This document shows, piece by piece, positions 15,844 through 26,372 of a stretch of 64,000 nucleotides of DNA. Source of the stretch: Rhodococcus sp. CH91 (GTDB lineage: Bacteria; Actinomycetota; Actinomycetes; Mycobacteriales; Mycobacteriaceae); NCBI RefSeq assembly GCF_022554085.1, contig NZ_JAKFYR010000002.1:434001-498000 (forward strand). The letters are read 5' to 3'. The stretch's first letter is position 1; the number at the start of each line of letters is the position of its first letter. A model generated the notes under the pieces. It had not been told where the DNA came from, did not search any database, and worked only from the letters and a program-made list of their open reading frames with translations. Position numbers and translations under genes: made by a program.

Positions 15844-17081
15844 CCGACGAGTACCGCGAGTTCGACGCGGCGGCGCGCGACCGCGAGCGGTCCGGTGCGA
15901 CCGACCGCGAGTGGTCCGATGCGGCCGACCGCGAGCGGTCCGGTGCGACCGACCGCGAGCAGTCGCCGGTGACGGCCGAGCACATCCCTTCCGACAGCGA
16001 GATCGAGACGAGCCTGCGGCCGACGAATCTCGACGATTTCATCGGGCAGCCCCGCGTCCGTGAACAACTGCAGCTCGTTCTGCGGGGAGCGAAGTTTCGC
16101 GGTGGGACCCCCGATCACATCCTGTTGTCCGGGCCTCCCGGGCTGGGCAAGACCTCGATGGCGATGATCATCGCCGCCGAACTCGGAACATCGCTGAGGC
16201 TGACCTCGGGGCCCGCGCTCGAGCGCGCCGGCGACCTCGCCGCGATGCTGTCCAATCTGACCGAGGGCGACGTGTTGTTCATCGACGAGATCCACCGGAT
16301 CGCCCGGCCGGCCGAAGAGATGCTGTATCTCGCGATGGAGGACTTCCGGGTCGACGTCGTGGTGGGCAAGGGACCGGGTGCCACGTCGATTCCGCTCGAG
16401 GTCGCACCTTTCACGCTCGTCGGCGCGACCACCCGTTCCGGTGCCCTCACCGGCCCCCTGCGCGACCGGTTCGGCTTCACGGCGCACATGGACTTCTACG
16501 ATCCGCCGGAACTGCAGCGGATCCTGCAGCGATCCGCGTCCATCCTCGGTATCGACCTGCGCGACGACGCCGCAGCGGAGATCGCGGGACGCTCTCGCGG
16601 CACTCCGCGCATCGCCAACCGGTTGTTGCGACGGGTTCGCGATTACGCTGACGTCCGTGCGGACGGCATCGTGACCCGACCCGTCGCGCAGGCCGCACTC
16701 GAGGTGTACGACGTCGACCCGATCGGACTCGATCGCCTCGACCGCGCCGTCCTTGGTGCACTCGTGCGCAGTTTCGGTGGGGGACCGGTCGGTGTCTCGA
16801 CCCTGGCCGTGGCGGTGGGGGAGGAACCCGCCACCGTCGAAGAGGTGTGCGAGCCCTTCCTCGTCCGTGCGGGCATGATCGCCCGGACGCCGCGGGGACG
16901 TGTCGCCACGCAGGCCGCCTGGCTTCAGCTCGGGCTCACGCCTCCGCCGGAGGCTGCCTCGGGCGGTATCGAGGTGCGGGCGCGTGAACCGCAGCTCGAA
17001 CTCTTCGACGAGGGCGGCGAGGGGTCCGGCCCGGACGGTAGCGAGGGGTCCGGCCCGGACGGTCCGAACGCGGGGCGGTAG
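15840..17081 (+). CDS. ruvB: Holliday junction branch migration ATPase RuvB, with repetitive tails
   Basis: AAA+ motor that drives branch migration with RuvA. Walker A is Gly-Pro-Pro-Gly-Leu-Gly-Lys-Thr-Ser, Walker B Leu-Phe-Ile-Asp-Glu-Ile-His, and the sensor segment Gly-Ala-Thr-Thr-Arg follows; the C-terminal winged helix binds DNA. At 413 residues it is about 60 longer than usual. The extra length comes from an N-terminal tail with four copies of an eight-residue Asp-Arg-Glu-x-Ser repeat and a C-terminal tail with a Gly-Ser-Glu-Gly-Ser-Gly-Pro-Asp repeat, both encoded by 24-bp tandem repeats. The tails look disordered. The start GTG overlaps ruvA; a start beyond the repeat is conceivable but lacks a binding site. 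Confidence 0.96.
   Translation: MTDEYREFDAAARDRERSGATDREWSDAADRERSGATDREQSPVTAEHIPSDSEIETSLRPTNLDDFIGQPRVREQLQLVLRGAKFRGGTPDHILLSGPPGLGKTSMAMIIAAELGTSLRLTSGPALERAGDLAAMLSNLTEGDVLFIDEIHRIARPAEEMLYLAMEDFRVDVVVGKGPGATSIPLEVAPFTLVGATTRSGALTGPLRDRFGFTAHMDFYDPPELQRILQRSASILGIDLRDDAAAEIAGRSRGTPRIANRLLRRVRDYADVRADGIVTRPVAQAALEVYDVDPIGLDRLDRAVLGALVRSFGGGPVGVSTLAVAVGEEPATVEEVCEPFLVRAGMIARTPRGRVATQAAWLQLGLTPPPEAASGGIEVRAREPQLELFDEGGEGSGPDGSEGSGPDGPNAGR
15879..15974 (+). repeat. 24-bp tandem repeat (4 copies) in the 5' part of ruvB
   Basis: Four head-to-tail 24-bp units start GACCGCGAG. Units 1 and 3 are identical, unit 2 differs at a few positions, and unit 4 is more diverged. They are in frame and encode an eight-residue acidic/basic repeat. 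Confidence 0.9.
17017..17064 (+). repeat. 24-bp tandem repeat (2 copies) at the 3' end of ruvB
   Basis: Two 24-bp units starting GCGAGGGGTCCGG, identical except for the last base, encode a Gly/Ser/Glu/Pro/Asp tail. Confidence 0.85.
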
Positions 17082-17231
17082 GACGCGCGGCCCGCGAATG
17101 GCACACTGGTCTATTGCGTCGGTCCGTGGAGACCGATCCCGATGTCGTGGTGTCGTGTACGTCACTACGACGCGCCGGTGCCGCTAGCGTCACCGCGACC
17201 TACAGATGACGACCGAGGACTGACTTCAACG

Positions 17232-17561
17232 ATGGAACTGCTCTTCCCTCTCCTGATCCTGGCCCTGCTCATCCCGACCTTCCTCGGCGTGCGGCGTCAG
17301 AAGAAGGAGATGCAGAAGGTCTCGGAGCTGCAGGACTCCCTGCGCATCGGCGACCGCGTGATGACCACCGCGGGCCTGCACGCCACGGTTGCCGCCCTCG
17401 CCGACGACACCGTCGACCTCGAGATCGCTCCCGGTGTCGTGACCACCTGGTCGCGGCTGGTGATCCGGGAACGCGTCGAGCCGGTGGCCCCGCAGCAGCC
17501 GGATCTGCTGCGTAAGGACGACGATGCGACCCCGCCGGAGGGACGTCCGACCGAGTACTGA
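17232..17561 (+). CDS. yajC: Preprotein translocase accessory subunit YajC
   Basis: A small single-pass membrane protein of the SecDF-YajC complex. The 109-residue protein begins with a hydrophobic helix (~2-20), followed by Arg-Arg-Gln-Lys-Lys-Glu-Met and the conserved Gly-Asp-Arg-Val-Met-Thr-Thr-Ala-Gly-Leu-His-Ala segment (~44-55), then a charged tail. The ATG at 17232 gives the standard membrane-first topology; a more upstream ATG at 17142 would add a non-homologous leader. It is followed by secD and secF. Confidence 0.93.
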   Translation: MELLFPLLILALLIPTFLGVRRQKKEMQKVSELQDSLRIGDRVMTTAGLHATVAALADDTVDLEIAPGVVTTWSRLVIRERVEPVAPQQPDLLRKDDDATPPEGRPTEY

Positions 17562-17671
17562 CAGTCGATCCGCCGCTCACGGTTTCGGAACCGGACCTTC
17601 CCGGGCCGGAACCGGGTGCCGCGCGACTGCAACCGACCACCACTCACTCGCATCGAGGAGACTGACAGACC

Positions 17672-19459
17672 GTGGCACCTTCCAACGGATCGGTGCATCC
17701 CGTGCGCGCGCTCGCCCTGTTCGGGGTGATACTCGCCGCGTTGTATGCACTGGTCTTCTTCACCGGGGACAAGTCGCCCACCCCGAAACTGGGCATCGAT
17801 CTGCAGGGCGGCACCCGCGTCACCCTCACCGCGCGTACCCCCGACGGGGCGAGCCCGAGTCCGGACAGCCTCCGCCAGGCCCAGCAGATCATCGAGACCC
17901 GCGTCAACGGTCTCGGCGTCTCGGGTTCGGAGGTGATCATCGACGGCGACAACCTCGTGATCACGGTGCCGGGTGAGGACAGTGCTCAGGCCAGGACGCT
18001 GGGCCAGACGGCCCGGCTGTACATCCGGCCGGTGATCGGCGGGCCGATCGACGCCTCCCTCACCGCCGAGGATCTCGCGGAACAGTCCGGCGCCGGTGCA
18101 CCCGACGCCGGTCTGCCGACGGAACCCGCGCCCGCCGAAACTGCACCTGCGGAGCCCGCTCCGGCCGAGACGGCCCCACCGGCGGACGCTCCCGAACCGC
18201 AGGGACGTCCGTTCCCGGCGCAGGACCCCACCACGCCGGGCGACGAGGTTCCGGCACCTGCAGAGACCACCGAGGCACCCGCAGAGCCCACTACCGAGGA
18301 GCCGCAGAGCCCGGCACCCGAGAACGATGTGTCCCTCACTCCGCAGGAGCAGGCGGCCGCGGACATCGCGGCGGCCAAGGCGAGCCGCCAGAGTGAAGAT
18401 CCCGCCGTCCAGCAGGCCGCGGCGCTCGCCCTCGACTGCTCCGCGGCGGATCCGCTCGCGGGTAACGACGACCCGGCACTTCCACTGGTCGCGTGCTCGA
18501 CGGACGGCACGGCGATCTACCTCCTCGGGCCGAGCATCATCGACGGTCAGCAGATCGAGGACGCCACCTCCGGTTTCAATCAGCAGCAGTCGCGCTACGA
18601 GGTCAGCCTGACGTTCGACACCGAGGGCAGCAACACGTGGGCGCAGTACACCGCCGCGAACATCGGCCAGCAGGCGGCCTTCGTGCTCGATTCGAAGGTC
18701 GTGAGCGCGCCCGTCATCCAGGGGGCGACCCCGGCCGGTAGCGCCACCTCGATCACCGGACAGTTCACGAACACCCAGGCCGCCGAACTTGCGAACACCC
18801 TCAAGTACGGCTCGCTGCCCTTGTCGTTCGTGGCGTCCGAAGCCGAGACCGTGTCCGCGACGCTGGGCCTGGCCTCTCTCGAAGCCGGCCTGATCGCCGG
18901 CGCCGTCGGTCTGGTCCTGGTCCTGCTGTTCTGCCTGGTGTACTACCGGATGCTCGGCATACTGACCGCGTTGTCGCTCGTATTGTCGGGACTGGCCGTC
19001 TACGCGGTGATGGTGCTGCTCGGCCGATACATCGGGTTCACCCTCGATCTGGCCGGCGTCGCCGGTCTCATCATCGGTATCGGCATGACCGCCGACTCGT
19101 TCGTGGTGTTCTTCGAGCGCATCAAGGACGAGATCCGGGAGGGACGGAGTTTCCGCTCCGCGGTGCCGCGTGGCTGGGCACGTGCCCGCCGGACGATCCT
19201 CTCCGGTAACGCGGTCAGCTTCATCGCTGCCGCGGTGCTCTACGTCCTCGCGGTCGGCCAGGTCCGTGGCTTCGCGTTCACCCTGGGCCTGACCACGATT
19301 CTCGACGTCGTCGTCGTCTTCCTCGTGACCTGGCCCCTCGTGTTCCTGGCCTCGAAGTCGAAGTTCTGGTCCAAGCCGAACGTGAACGGTCTGGCCGCAA
19401 TCCAGCATGTGGCGGACGAGCGGCGTCTCGCTGCTGCGACAGCTGCGAAGGAGGCGTGA
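17672..19459 (+). CDS. secD: Protein translocase subunit SecD
   Basis: Uses the proton-motive force to pull secreted proteins through SecYEG. The 595-residue protein has a first membrane helix (~10-30), the Gly-Ile-Asp-Leu-Gln-Gly-Gly-Thr motif (~44-51), the periplasmic P1 domain, and five C-terminal helices with the Gly-Ile-Gly-Met-Thr-Ala-Asp-Ser segment. Within the periplasmic part, residues ~145-225 form a Pro/Ala/Glu/Thr-rich insertion absent from short SecD proteins; actinobacterial SecD proteins often carry such a low-complexity stretch. GTG start; secF follows after two bases. Confidence 0.97.
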   Translation: MAPSNGSVHPVRALALFGVILAALYALVFFTGDKSPTPKLGIDLQGGTRVTLTARTPDGASPSPDSLRQAQQIIETRVNGLGVSGSEVIIDGDNLVITVPGEDSAQARTLGQTARLYIRPVIGGPIDASLTAEDLAEQSGAGAPDAGLPTEPAPAETAPAEPAPAETAPPADAPEPQGRPFPAQDPTTPGDEVPAPAETTEAPAEPTTEEPQSPAPENDVSLTPQEQAAADIAAAKASRQSEDPAVQQAAALALDCSAADPLAGNDDPALPLVACSTDGTAIYLLGPSIIDGQQIEDATSGFNQQQSRYEVSLTFDTEGSNTWAQYTAANIGQQAAFVLDSKVVSAPVIQGATPAGSATSITGQFTNTQAAELANTLKYGSLPLSFVASEAETVSATLGLASLEAGLIAGAVGLVLVLLFCLVYYRMLGILTALSLVLSGLAVYAVMVLLGRYIGFTLDLAGVAGLIIGIGMTADSFVVFFERIKDEIREGRSFRSAVPRGWARARRTILSGNAVSFIAAAVLYVLAVGQVRGFAFTLGLTTILDVVVVFLVTWPLVFLASKSKFWSKPNVNGLAAIQHVADERRLAAATAAKEA

Positions 19460-19461
19460 CG

Positions 19462-20655
19462 ATGAGCGACACGACCACGACGGCGGCACCGGCCGCACCC
19501 CGGCACGGGAGACTGTCCGGCCTCTACACCGGAACCGGGGCGTTCGAGATCGTCGGCCGGCGCAAGCGGTGGTACATCGTCACCGGGGTGATCGTGCTGA
19601 TCGCACTGCTCAGCATGCTGCTCCGGGGATTCAGCTGGGGTATCGACTTCGAGGGTGGCACCCGCATCCAGATGCCGGTCGTCGCCGGTGTCACCGTCGA
19701 CGAGGTCGAGACGGTCTTCAGCGACACCGTCGGCTTCGAGCCCGAAGCGGTGCAGACCGTCGGCGCCGGCGACGGCGCCACGGTCCAGATCCGCTCGGAA
19801 ACCCTGGATCAGGGGCAGGTCGACGCGGTCCAGACCGCATTGTTCGAGGAGTTCCAGCCCACCGGAGCCGACGGCGAACCGTCCCGCAACGCGATCAGCG
19901 TCGCGGACGTCAGTGAGACCTGGGGAAGCCAGATCACGAACAAGGCGCTGATCGCGCTCGTGGTCTTCCTCGTGATCGTCAGCATCTACATCGCCGTGCG
20001 GTACCAGCGGAACATGGCGATCGCGGCGATCGCAGCACTGTTCTTCGACATCATCGTCACCGCAGGCGTCTACTCGCTGGTCGGCTTCGAGGTCACCCCT
20101 GCGACGGTGATCGGTCTGCTCACCATCCTCGGTTTCTCGCTGTACGACACGGTCGTGGTCTTCGACAAGGTCGAGGAGAACACCCGGGGCATTCTGCACC
20201 TGCACCGGCGCACCTACGCCGAGCAGGCGAATCTCGCTGTCAACCAGACGCTCATGCGCTCGATCAACACCACGATCATCTCCGTGCTGCCGGTGCTCGC
20301 GCTCATGGTCGTCGCCGTCTGGCTGCTGGGTGTGGGAACGCTCAAGGATCTTGCGCTCGTCCAGTTGGTCGGCATCATCGTGGGCGCTTTCTCCTCGATC
20401 TTCTTCGCGACCCCACTGCTCGTCACTCTCGAGGAGTGGCGGGGCCCGGTCGCGAAGCACACCCGCAAAGTGCTCGCGAAGCGGGAGGAGGCCGCTTCCC
20501 GCGCGGCACGCGGCGGCACCGACACGGATGCACGCGAGGGCCGGGAAGCTCGGCCGGTCGAGGCCGCGGGTGTCCTGCCCGATCGGGCGGCGATCCGCCG
20601 GGGTCCGGCGCCGGGGGCACGACCGACCGGAAAGCGCGCCAAGAGAAGGTCCTGA
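19462..20655 (+). CDS. secF: Protein translocase subunit SecF
   Basis: Partner of SecD. The 397-residue protein has the Gly-Ile-Asp-Phe-Glu-Gly-Gly-Thr motif after its first membrane helix, a short periplasmic domain, and the helix-4 motif Gly-Phe-Ser-Leu-Tyr-Asp-Thr-Val-Val-Val-Phe-Asp-Lys. The last ~60 residues are charged and cytoplasmic. ATG 19462 is preferred to the GTG at 19456, because GAAGGAGG ends seven bases before the ATG but only one base before the GTG. Confidence 0.97.
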   Translation: MSDTTTTAAPAAPRHGRLSGLYTGTGAFEIVGRRKRWYIVTGVIVLIALLSMLLRGFSWGIDFEGGTRIQMPVVAGVTVDEVETVFSDTVGFEPEAVQTVGAGDGATVQIRSETLDQGQVDAVQTALFEEFQPTGADGEPSRNAISVADVSETWGSQITNKALIALVVFLVIVSIYIAVRYQRNMAIAAIAALFFDIIVTAGVYSLVGFEVTPATVIGLLTILGFSLYDTVVVFDKVEENTRGILHLHRRTYAEQANLAVNQTLMRSINTTIISVLPVLALMVVAVWLLGVGTLKDLALVQLVGIIVGAFSSIFFATPLLVTLEEWRGPVAKHTRKVLAKREEAASRAARGGTDTDAREGREARPVEAAGVLPDRAAIRRGPAPGARPTGKRAKRRS

Positions 20656-20658
20656 CAT

Positions 20659-22416
20659 ATGGCTCTGACGCAGCGGAACGCCTCGACGACAAGGCCGGCG
20701 CGCAGGCGCCGCGGCACGATCCTCACGTGTGGGGTCGTGGCCGCGGCGGTTGCGCTGTCGACCGTGGCATGTGCGAGCACCGAGGAAGAACCCCTGCACT
20801 CGATCGGGTACGCGATCGACGACGCGGTGACGACCTACAACGCGAACACCGTCGACGGCGCCGCGTCCGGGGCGCGTCAGGCCCTCGTCCGGGTGCTGCC
20901 CGGTTTCGGTTACGTCGCCCCGTCCGGCCGGGTGGTGGCGGATACCGACATCGGCACGGCGACGGCGGTGCCGGGTGAGACACTCGCCGTGCAGTACCGG
21001 CTGTCCCCGGACTCGGTCTACTCGGACGGTGTCCCCATGTCGTGCGACGACCTCGTCCTGACCTGGGCGGCATCGAGTGGCCGGTTCACCGCCCCGGACG
21101 AGTCCGGTGAGCAGGTTCCTCTCTTCGACGCAGCCCGCCGGGGCGCGTACGCCGACATCGAGCGGGTGGACTGCCAACCGGGGTCGAAGGAGGCGACCGT
21201 CGTGTTCCGCCCCGGGCGGAACGACACGGACTGGCGGTCGCTGTTCGGTGCCACCGAGCTGATGCCCGCTCACGTGGCGGCGCAGCGCTCGGGCGTGTCC
21301 GATCTCGTCGGTGCGATCAACGCGAACGACACCGAGGCCGTCCGCCGCATCGCGGAGTTCTGGAACACCGGATGGTCGCTGACACCGGGCGAGTTCGATC
21401 CCGCGCTCTTTCCCTCGGCGGGTCCGTACCGCATCGAGTCCTACACCGTCGAGGACGGTCTGACACTCGTCGCGAACGAAAGGTGGTGGGGGAACGCACC
21501 GGCCACCGACCGGATCGTCGTGTGGCCTCGCGGTACCGACGCCTCCACAGCCGCCGGGGACGGTCGCATCCACGTCGTCGACGTCGGTGCCGGCTCGCTG
21601 GGACACGGCCTGGATCTCGGTGATGGCGCCGCTACGGAGACCGTGGTGTCGCGCAATCTCGAACAGCTCGTCCTCGCCACCGGCGGAGTCTTCGAGAATC
21701 CTGCGGCTCGGCGTGCACTCGCCTCCTGCGTACCGCGGGCACAGCTGTTCGACGAGCTCGGCGCTGCCGACGAGTCGAGCGGAGTCACCGGACCGATCTC
21801 GTCGCGCTTGCTCGCACCCGATTCGCCGCTGTACCCGCAGACGGCCGGGGCGGCCGAGCGGTACGCGACCGCCGATGTCGAGGCGGCACGTACCGAACGG
21901 GAGGCATCCGGACAGGACCGGATGGAGGTACGGGTCGGCTACCTCGCTCCCGACGACCGGCGTGCGCGCACCGTCGCCCTGATCGCGGAGTCCTGCCGCG
22001 CAGCCGGGATCGAGGTGGTCGATGCCGGTTCGGACACCTTCGTCCCGTCCCGTCTGGGCACGGGCGAGGTCGACGCGATCCTGGTCGGCACCGCCGGGGC
22101 GACGGGGGCCGGGGGAACGGCGGCAATGGAGAACGCTCGAGGCGCTCTGCACTCCGGTGCGGGAAGCAATGTCGGTGGCTACCGCAACGGCCGGGTGGAC
22201 GAGCTGCTCGACGGACTGCTCGTCGCGCGTGAGGACGCTGCGGTAGCGGGACTGGTAGCCGAGGCCGAGCGGATCTTGTGGGACGAGGTGCCCACCCTGC
22301 CCTTGTTCGCGCAGCCGCGCACCATCGGATTCGCGGACGGAATGTACGCCGGGGTGCCGAACCCCACCCTGGCGGGTTCGGGCTGGAACATGGATCGGTG
22401 GATACTCAGAGGATGA
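20659..22416 (+). CDS. Family 5 extracellular solute-binding lipoprotein
   Basis: A 585-residue periplasmic/cell-surface binding protein of the peptide/nickel (DppA/OppA) family. A basic N terminus, a hydrophobic signal (~14-33) and a Cys preceded by Thr-Val-Ala make a somewhat atypical lipobox. The body shows family features: Val-Leu-Pro-Gly-Phe-Gly-Tyr, Tyr-Arg-Leu-Ser-Pro-Asp-Ser-Val-Tyr-Ser-Asp-Gly-Val, and Gly-Pro-Tyr-Arg-Ile-Glu-Ser-Tyr. No permease or ATPase genes lie nearby, so it is an orphan subunit. The secF-lipoprotein-apt-rel order matches M. tuberculosis (Rv2585c position). The ligand is unknown. Confidence 0.85.
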   Translation: MALTQRNASTTRPARRRRGTILTCGVVAAAVALSTVACASTEEEPLHSIGYAIDDAVTTYNANTVDGAASGARQALVRVLPGFGYVAPSGRVVADTDIGTATAVPGETLAVQYRLSPDSVYSDGVPMSCDDLVLTWAASSGRFTAPDESGEQVPLFDAARRGAYADIERVDCQPGSKEATVVFRPGRNDTDWRSLFGATELMPAHVAAQRSGVSDLVGAINANDTEAVRRIAEFWNTGWSLTPGEFDPALFPSAGPYRIESYTVEDGLTLVANERWWGNAPATDRIVVWPRGTDASTAAGDGRIHVVDVGAGSLGHGLDLGDGAATETVVSRNLEQLVLATGGVFENPAARRALASCVPRAQLFDELGAADESSGVTGPISSRLLAPDSPLYPQTAGAAERYATADVEAARTEREASGQDRMEVRVGYLAPDDRRARTVALIAESCRAAGIEVVDAGSDTFVPSRLGTGEVDAILVGTAGATGAGGTAAMENARGALHSGAGSNVGGYRNGRVDELLDGLLVAREDAAVAGLVAEAERILWDEVPTLPLFAQPRTIGFADGMYAGVPNPTLAGSGWNMDRWILRG

Positions 22417-22970
22417 ACGTTCAACGAATCGGCGAACCGCGGCTCGTCGAGGAAGCTGCCCTCGCCGTGACCGAACACACCCGCTGGGTGGACGACTTCC
22501 CCGCCGCGGGTGTTCGGTTCGCCGATCTGACGCCGGTGTTCGCCGACGGTCCGTCCTTCGCGGCGATCATCGAGGCGCTGGCCTCCGCGGCTCCCGACGC
22601 CGAACTCGTCGCGGGGATCGATGCGCGGGGTTTCCTCCTGGGAGGTGGTATCGCTCGCAGCCTCGGCGTGGGTGTTCTCGCCGTCCGGAAGGCCGGCAAG
22701 CTTCCGCCGCCCGTACAGACCTGCGAATACAGTCTCGAATACGGCACCGCGTCGATCGAGATCCCGGGCGACTGGATGGCCCTGCGCGGCCGGAAAGTGC
22801 TCGTGGTGGACGATGTTCTCGCGACCGGCGGAACGCTCTCGGCAACCGTCGAACTGCTCGAACGAGCCGGCGCCGAGGTGATCGGAATCGCCGTCGTCAC
22901 CGAGATCGAAGCTCTGGGCGGACGGTCGCGGCTGCAGAAGTACCCGCTCACGTCGCTCGTGCGGATCTGA
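22413..22970 (+). CDS. apt: Adenine phosphoribosyltransferase
   Basis: Salvages adenine to AMP with PRPP. The 185-residue protein has the type I PRT fold: Phe-Pro-x-x-Gly-Val-x-Phe-x-Asp-Leu-Thr-Pro near residues 29-41, Gly-Ile-Asp-Ala-Arg-Gly-Phe, the flexible-loop Arg-Lys-x-Gly-Lys-Leu-Pro, and the PRPP motif Val-Leu-Val-Val-Asp-Asp-Val-Leu-Ala-Thr-Gly-Gly-Thr. The ATG overlaps the stop of the binding-protein gene (ATGA), so the two are coupled. Confidence 0.96.
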   Translation: MNVQRIGEPRLVEEAALAVTEHTRWVDDFPAAGVRFADLTPVFADGPSFAAIIEALASAAPDAELVAGIDARGFLLGGGIARSLGVGVLAVRKAGKLPPPVQTCEYSLEYGTASIEIPGDWMALRGRKVLVVDDVLATGGTLSATVELLERAGAEVIGIAVVTEIEALGGRSRLQKYPLTSLVRI

Positions 22971-23074
22971 GAGTTAGAGTTGCCTCAGGTGCCGGTGAAT
23001 CCGCCGGGCCGGAACGGTCCGGACATGCGCATCGGTGACGAGCCGGGTTCGCAGCCGCGACGGGAGGTGGAGGC

Positions 23075-25387
23075 ATGACCCAGAATCTCGATCGGTCCCA
23101 CAACTCCGGTCAGAATCCGTCGTCGACCCCGGCGTCGACCTCCGCGTCGAGGCGGGTGCGCGCACGCCTGGCGCGTCGCATCACCGGTCAGCGCGGCACC
23201 AGCCTCAAGCCGGTGCTCGAGCCTCTGGTCACCATCCATCGGGAGTTGTATCCGAAGGCCGACCTGTCGCAGCTCCAGCGAGCCTACGACGTGGCCGAGG
23301 AACGCCACGCGAGTCAGAAGCGCAAGTCCGGCGACCCCTACATCACGCATCCGCTGGCGGTCGCCACCATCCTGGCCGAGCTGGGGATGGACACCACGAC
23401 CCTCGTCGCCGCCTTGCTGCACGACACCGTGGAGGACACCGGCTACTCGCTCGAGCAGCTCACCGCCGAATTCGGTGAAGAGGTCGCGCATCTGGTCGAC
23501 GGTGTCACCAAACTCGACAAGGTGGTGCTCGGGTCGGCCGCCGAGGGCGAGACCATCCGCAAGATGATCATCGCGATGGCGCGCGACCCGCGGGTGCTCG
23601 TCATCAAGGTCGCCGACCGGCTCCACAACATGCGGACCATGCGCTTCCTGCCACCCGAGAAGCAGGCCCGGAAGGCACGAGAGACCCTCGAGGTGATCGC
23701 TCCGCTGGCCCATCGTCTCGGCATGGCGACGGTCAAGTGGGAACTCGAGGACCTGGCGTTCGCGATTCTCCACCCGAAGAAGTACGAGGAGATCGTCCGG
23801 CTCGTCGCGACGCGCGCCCCCTCCCGGGACACCTACCTGGCCACTGTCCGGGACGAGATCGGACGGACCCTCGCGGCGTCGCGCATCGATGCGGTCGTCG
23901 AAGGACGGCCCAAGCACTACTGGTCGATCTACCAGAAGATGATCGTCAAGGGCCGCGACTTCGACGACATCCACGACCTCGTCGGAGTGCGGATCCTGTG
24001 CAACGAGATCCGCGACTGCTATGCCGCCGTCGGCGTCGTGCACTCGCTGTGGCAGCCGATGGCCGGACGTTTCAAGGACTACATCGCGCAGCCTCGTTAC
24101 GGGGTCTACCAGTCGCTCCACACCACCGTCATCGGCCCCGAGGGCAAGCCTCTCGAGGTGCAGATCCGCACGCACGAGATGCACCGCACCGCCGAGTTCG
24201 GTATCGCCGCGCACTGGCGCTACAAGGAGACGAAGGGGCGCCATTCGGGCGACGTCGCCGAACTCGACGACATGGCGTGGATGCGGCAACTGCTCGACTG
24301 GCAGCGGGAAGCGGCCGATCCCGGTGAGTTCCTCGAATCCCTCCGCTACGACCTCGCGGTCAAGGAGATCTTCGTCTTCACGCCGAAGGGTGATGTCGTC
24401 ACGCTGCCTTCGGGCTCGACCCCCGTCGACTTCGCCTATGCGGTGCACACGGAGGTCGGCCATCGGTGCATCGGCGCACGGGTGAACGGACGACTGGTCG
24501 CGCTCGAACGCAAGCTCGAGAACGGCGAGGTGGTGGAGGTGTTCACCTCCAAGGACCCCAACGCCGGCCCGAGCCGCGACTGGCAGTCCTTCGTCGTCTC
24601 GCCCCGCGCCAAGGCCAAGATCCGGCAGTGGTTCGCCAAGGAGCGCCGCGAGGAGGCCCTCGAGTCGGGTAAGGATGCCATCGCGAAGGAGGTCCGCCGT
24701 GTAGGCCTTCCTCTCCAGCGTCTGATGAACGCCGACCTGATGGTCGCGGTGGCCAAGGAACTGCGCTACACCGACGTCTCGGCGTTGTACACCGCGGTCG
24801 GGGAACATCACGTCTCCGCCCATCACGTCGTGCAACGACTCGTCGCTCTGCTCGGAGGCGTCGGCGGTGTCGAGGAGGAACTGGCCGAGCGGTCCACCCC
24901 GTCGACGATCCCGACCCGTTCGAGGAACAGCGGCGATTCCGGTGTGCTCGTGCCGGGTGCTCCGGGCACCGTCTCGAAGCTCGCGAAGTGCTGCACGCCC
25001 GTTCCGGGCGACGAGATCATGGGTTTCGTGACCCGCACCGGCGCGGTGAGCGTGCACCGCACCGACTGTACGAATGCCGGCTCCCTGCGCGAGCAGTCCG
25101 AGCGGATCATCGAGGTGCAGTGGGCGCCGTCCCCCTCCTCGGTGTTCCTCGTCGCGATCCAGATCGAAGCGCTCGACCGGCATCGGCTACTGTCGGACGT
25201 GACGAAGGCGCTTGCCGACGAGAAGGTCAACATCCTCTCGGCCTCGGTGACGACCACCGGTGACCGGGTCGCGGTGAGCCGGTTCACTTTCGAGATGGGC
25301 GACCCGAAGCATCTCGGTCACGTCCTCAACGTCGTCCGCAACGTGGAAGGCGTCTACGACGTGTACCGCGTGACCTCGGCTGCCTGA
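23075..25387 (+). CDS. relA: Bifunctional (p)ppGpp synthetase/hydrolase
   Basis: Makes and degrades the stringent-response alarmone. The 770-residue protein has, in order, a basic low-complexity N terminus (~1-45), the hydrolase HD domain (His-Asp-Thr-Val-Glu-Asp-Thr, ~111-117), the synthetase domain ([10 protein letters not shown], then Tyr-Gly-Val-Tyr-Gln-Ser-Leu-His), TGS, helical and zinc-finger-like regions (Lys-Cys-Cys-Thr-Pro-Val-Pro-Gly-Asp), and a C-terminal ACT domain. Both activities appear intact. GGTGGAGG just before the ATG supports the start. Confidence 0.97.
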   Translation: MTQNLDRSHNSGQNPSSTPASTSASRRVRARLARRITGQRGTSLKPVLEPLVTIHRELYPKADLSQLQRAYDVAEERHASQKRKSGDPYITHPLAVATILAELGMDTTTLVAALLHDTVEDTGYSLEQLTAEFGEEVAHLVDGVTKLDKVVLGSAAEGETIRKMIIAMARDPRVLVIKVADRLHNMRTMRFLPPEKQARKARETLEVIAPLAHRLGMATVKWELEDLAFAILHPKKYEEIVRLVATRAPSRDTYLATVRDEIGRTLAASRIDAVVEGRPKHYWSIYQKMIVKGRDFDDIHDLVGVRILCNEIRDCYAAVGVVHSLWQPMAGRFKDYIAQPRYGVYQSLHTTVIGPEGKPLEVQIRTHEMHRTAEFGIAAHWRYKETKGRHSGDVAELDDMAWMRQLLDWQREAADPGEFLESLRYDLAVKEIFVFTPKGDVVTLPSGSTPVDFAYAVHTEVGHRCIGARVNGRLVALERKLENGEVVEVFTSKDPNAGPSRDWQSFVVSPRAKAKIRQWFAKERREEALESGKDAIAKEVRRVGLPLQRLMNADLMVAVAKELRYTDVSALYTAVGEHHVSAHHVVQRLVALLGGVGGVEEELAERSTPSTIPTRSRNSGDSGVLVPGAPGTVSKLAKCCTPVPGDEIMGFVTRTGAVSVHRTDCTNAGSLREQSERIIEVQWAPSPSSVFLVAIQIEALDRHRLLSDVTKALADEKVNILSASVTTTGDRVAVSRFTFEMGDPKHLGHVLNVVRNVEGVYDVYRVTSAA

Positions 25388-25399
25388 GGGGTCACCTCC

Positions 25400-26197
25400 T
25401 CACCGGACGTTCCCGATCACCACGGGGGTGGTGGGCGCACCGCCCCCGATCGGGCTCGATCCGTCGTGCCCGTGCGCGGCAGCCGCCTCGAGCACCGCCA
25501 TCCCGGCATCGTCGATGCGGCCGAACGCCGTGAAGTCGGGGCGCAGCAGGGAGTCTCCGAGCAGCAGGAAGAACTGGCTGCCGTTGCTGTTCTCGACCCC
25601 GGCGTTGGCCATGGCGACGGTTCCGCGCGGATAGAGCACCGCCGGTGGCAGATAGGACGTCTCGGCCTCCGCCGTGAACTGCGGCACCGGATACTCGTCG
25701 GCGAAGGTGTATCCGGGCCCGCCCGCTCCCGTGCCGGTGGGGTCGCCGCACTGGTAGAGCTGACCACCGGGATCGGTGGAGAGCCGATGGCACGACGTTC
25801 CGTTGTAGAAGCCGCGCTTCGAGAGGTCGACGAAACTGTTGACGGTGCACGGCGCCTGGGTGCGATCGAGCACCAGCGGAATCGCTCCGATCGAGGTGTC
25901 GAGAGTGAGCTCGACGATCCCCACGGTCGAGGCGGAGGACGGCGGGAGCACACCACCCTGACCGGCATAGGTGCATGCGACGGTCGGACCCGGCGGAGCG
26001 GGCACGTCGGGAAGTCCGCGGTAGATGGACAGATCACGCGGGGGAGCGGAGCGCGGCTGAGCGACCTCGGCGACCGGCGTGGTCGCGGGAGGTGTCTCGT
26101 CCGAGCAGCCGCCGAGAAGTGCGGCGGCGACTGCGAAGCAGAGCGGGGCGGCGATGCGGAGACGAAGCGCGCGCCGACCTTCGGTGGTGTGGATCAC
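25400..26197 (-). CDS. PpiB-type cyclophilin lipoprotein (paralogue 1)
   Basis: A predicted lipoprotein (lipobox Leu-Leu-Gly-Gly-Cys) with a peptidyl-prolyl isomerase domain in the C-terminal ~175 residues: Pro-Cys-Thr-Val-Asn-Ser-Phe, Cys-His-Arg-Leu, Gln-Cys-Gly-Asp-Pro-Thr-Gly-Thr-Gly, and Asn-Gly-Ser-Gln-Phe-Phe-Leu. The His-Arg holds the catalytic Arg of cyclophilins. It would fold proteins outside the membrane. The GTG at 26197 gives 265 residues and a normal signal peptide; its ribosome site is weak and an ATG at 26233 is possible. It is third in a minus-strand series of three related genes but separated from the second by a hairpin. Confidence 0.85.
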   Translation of the reverse strand: MIHTTEGRRALRLRIAAPLCFAVAAALLGGCSDETPPATTPVAEVAQPRSAPPRDLSIYRGLPDVPAPPGPTVACTYAGQGGVLPPSSASTVGIVELTLDTSIGAIPLVLDRTQAPCTVNSFVDLSKRGFYNGTSCHRLSTDPGGQLYQCGDPTGTGAGGPGYTFADEYPVPQFTAEAETSYLPPAVLYPRGTVAMANAGVENSNGSQFFLLLGDSLLRPDFTAFGRIDDAGMAVLEAAAAHGHDGSSPIGGGAPTTPVVIGNVR

Positions 26198-26305
26198 AGC
26201 ACCGGAAGTTATCGGAACCGAGCACAGCCGCATAGGGGCCGGGAACAGTTCTGGTGACAATCACCCTCTGGATCACCCGCGAACGCGCGGCGGATCGTGC
26301 GAACG

Positions 26306-26343
26306 ACGACGTCCCGCCCCCGGGGGCCGGGACGGGACGTCGT
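26306..26343. terminator. Hairpin between cyclophilin paralogues 1 and 2
   Basis: ACGACGTCCCG and CGGGACGTCGT (11-base arms, 26306-26316 and 26333-26343) flank a 16-base GC-rich loop. It lies just after the stop of paralogue 2 on the minus strand. Confidence 0.6.
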
Positions 26344-26372
26344 ACAGGGTGGATGTGCGCGAGCGCCGGGAA

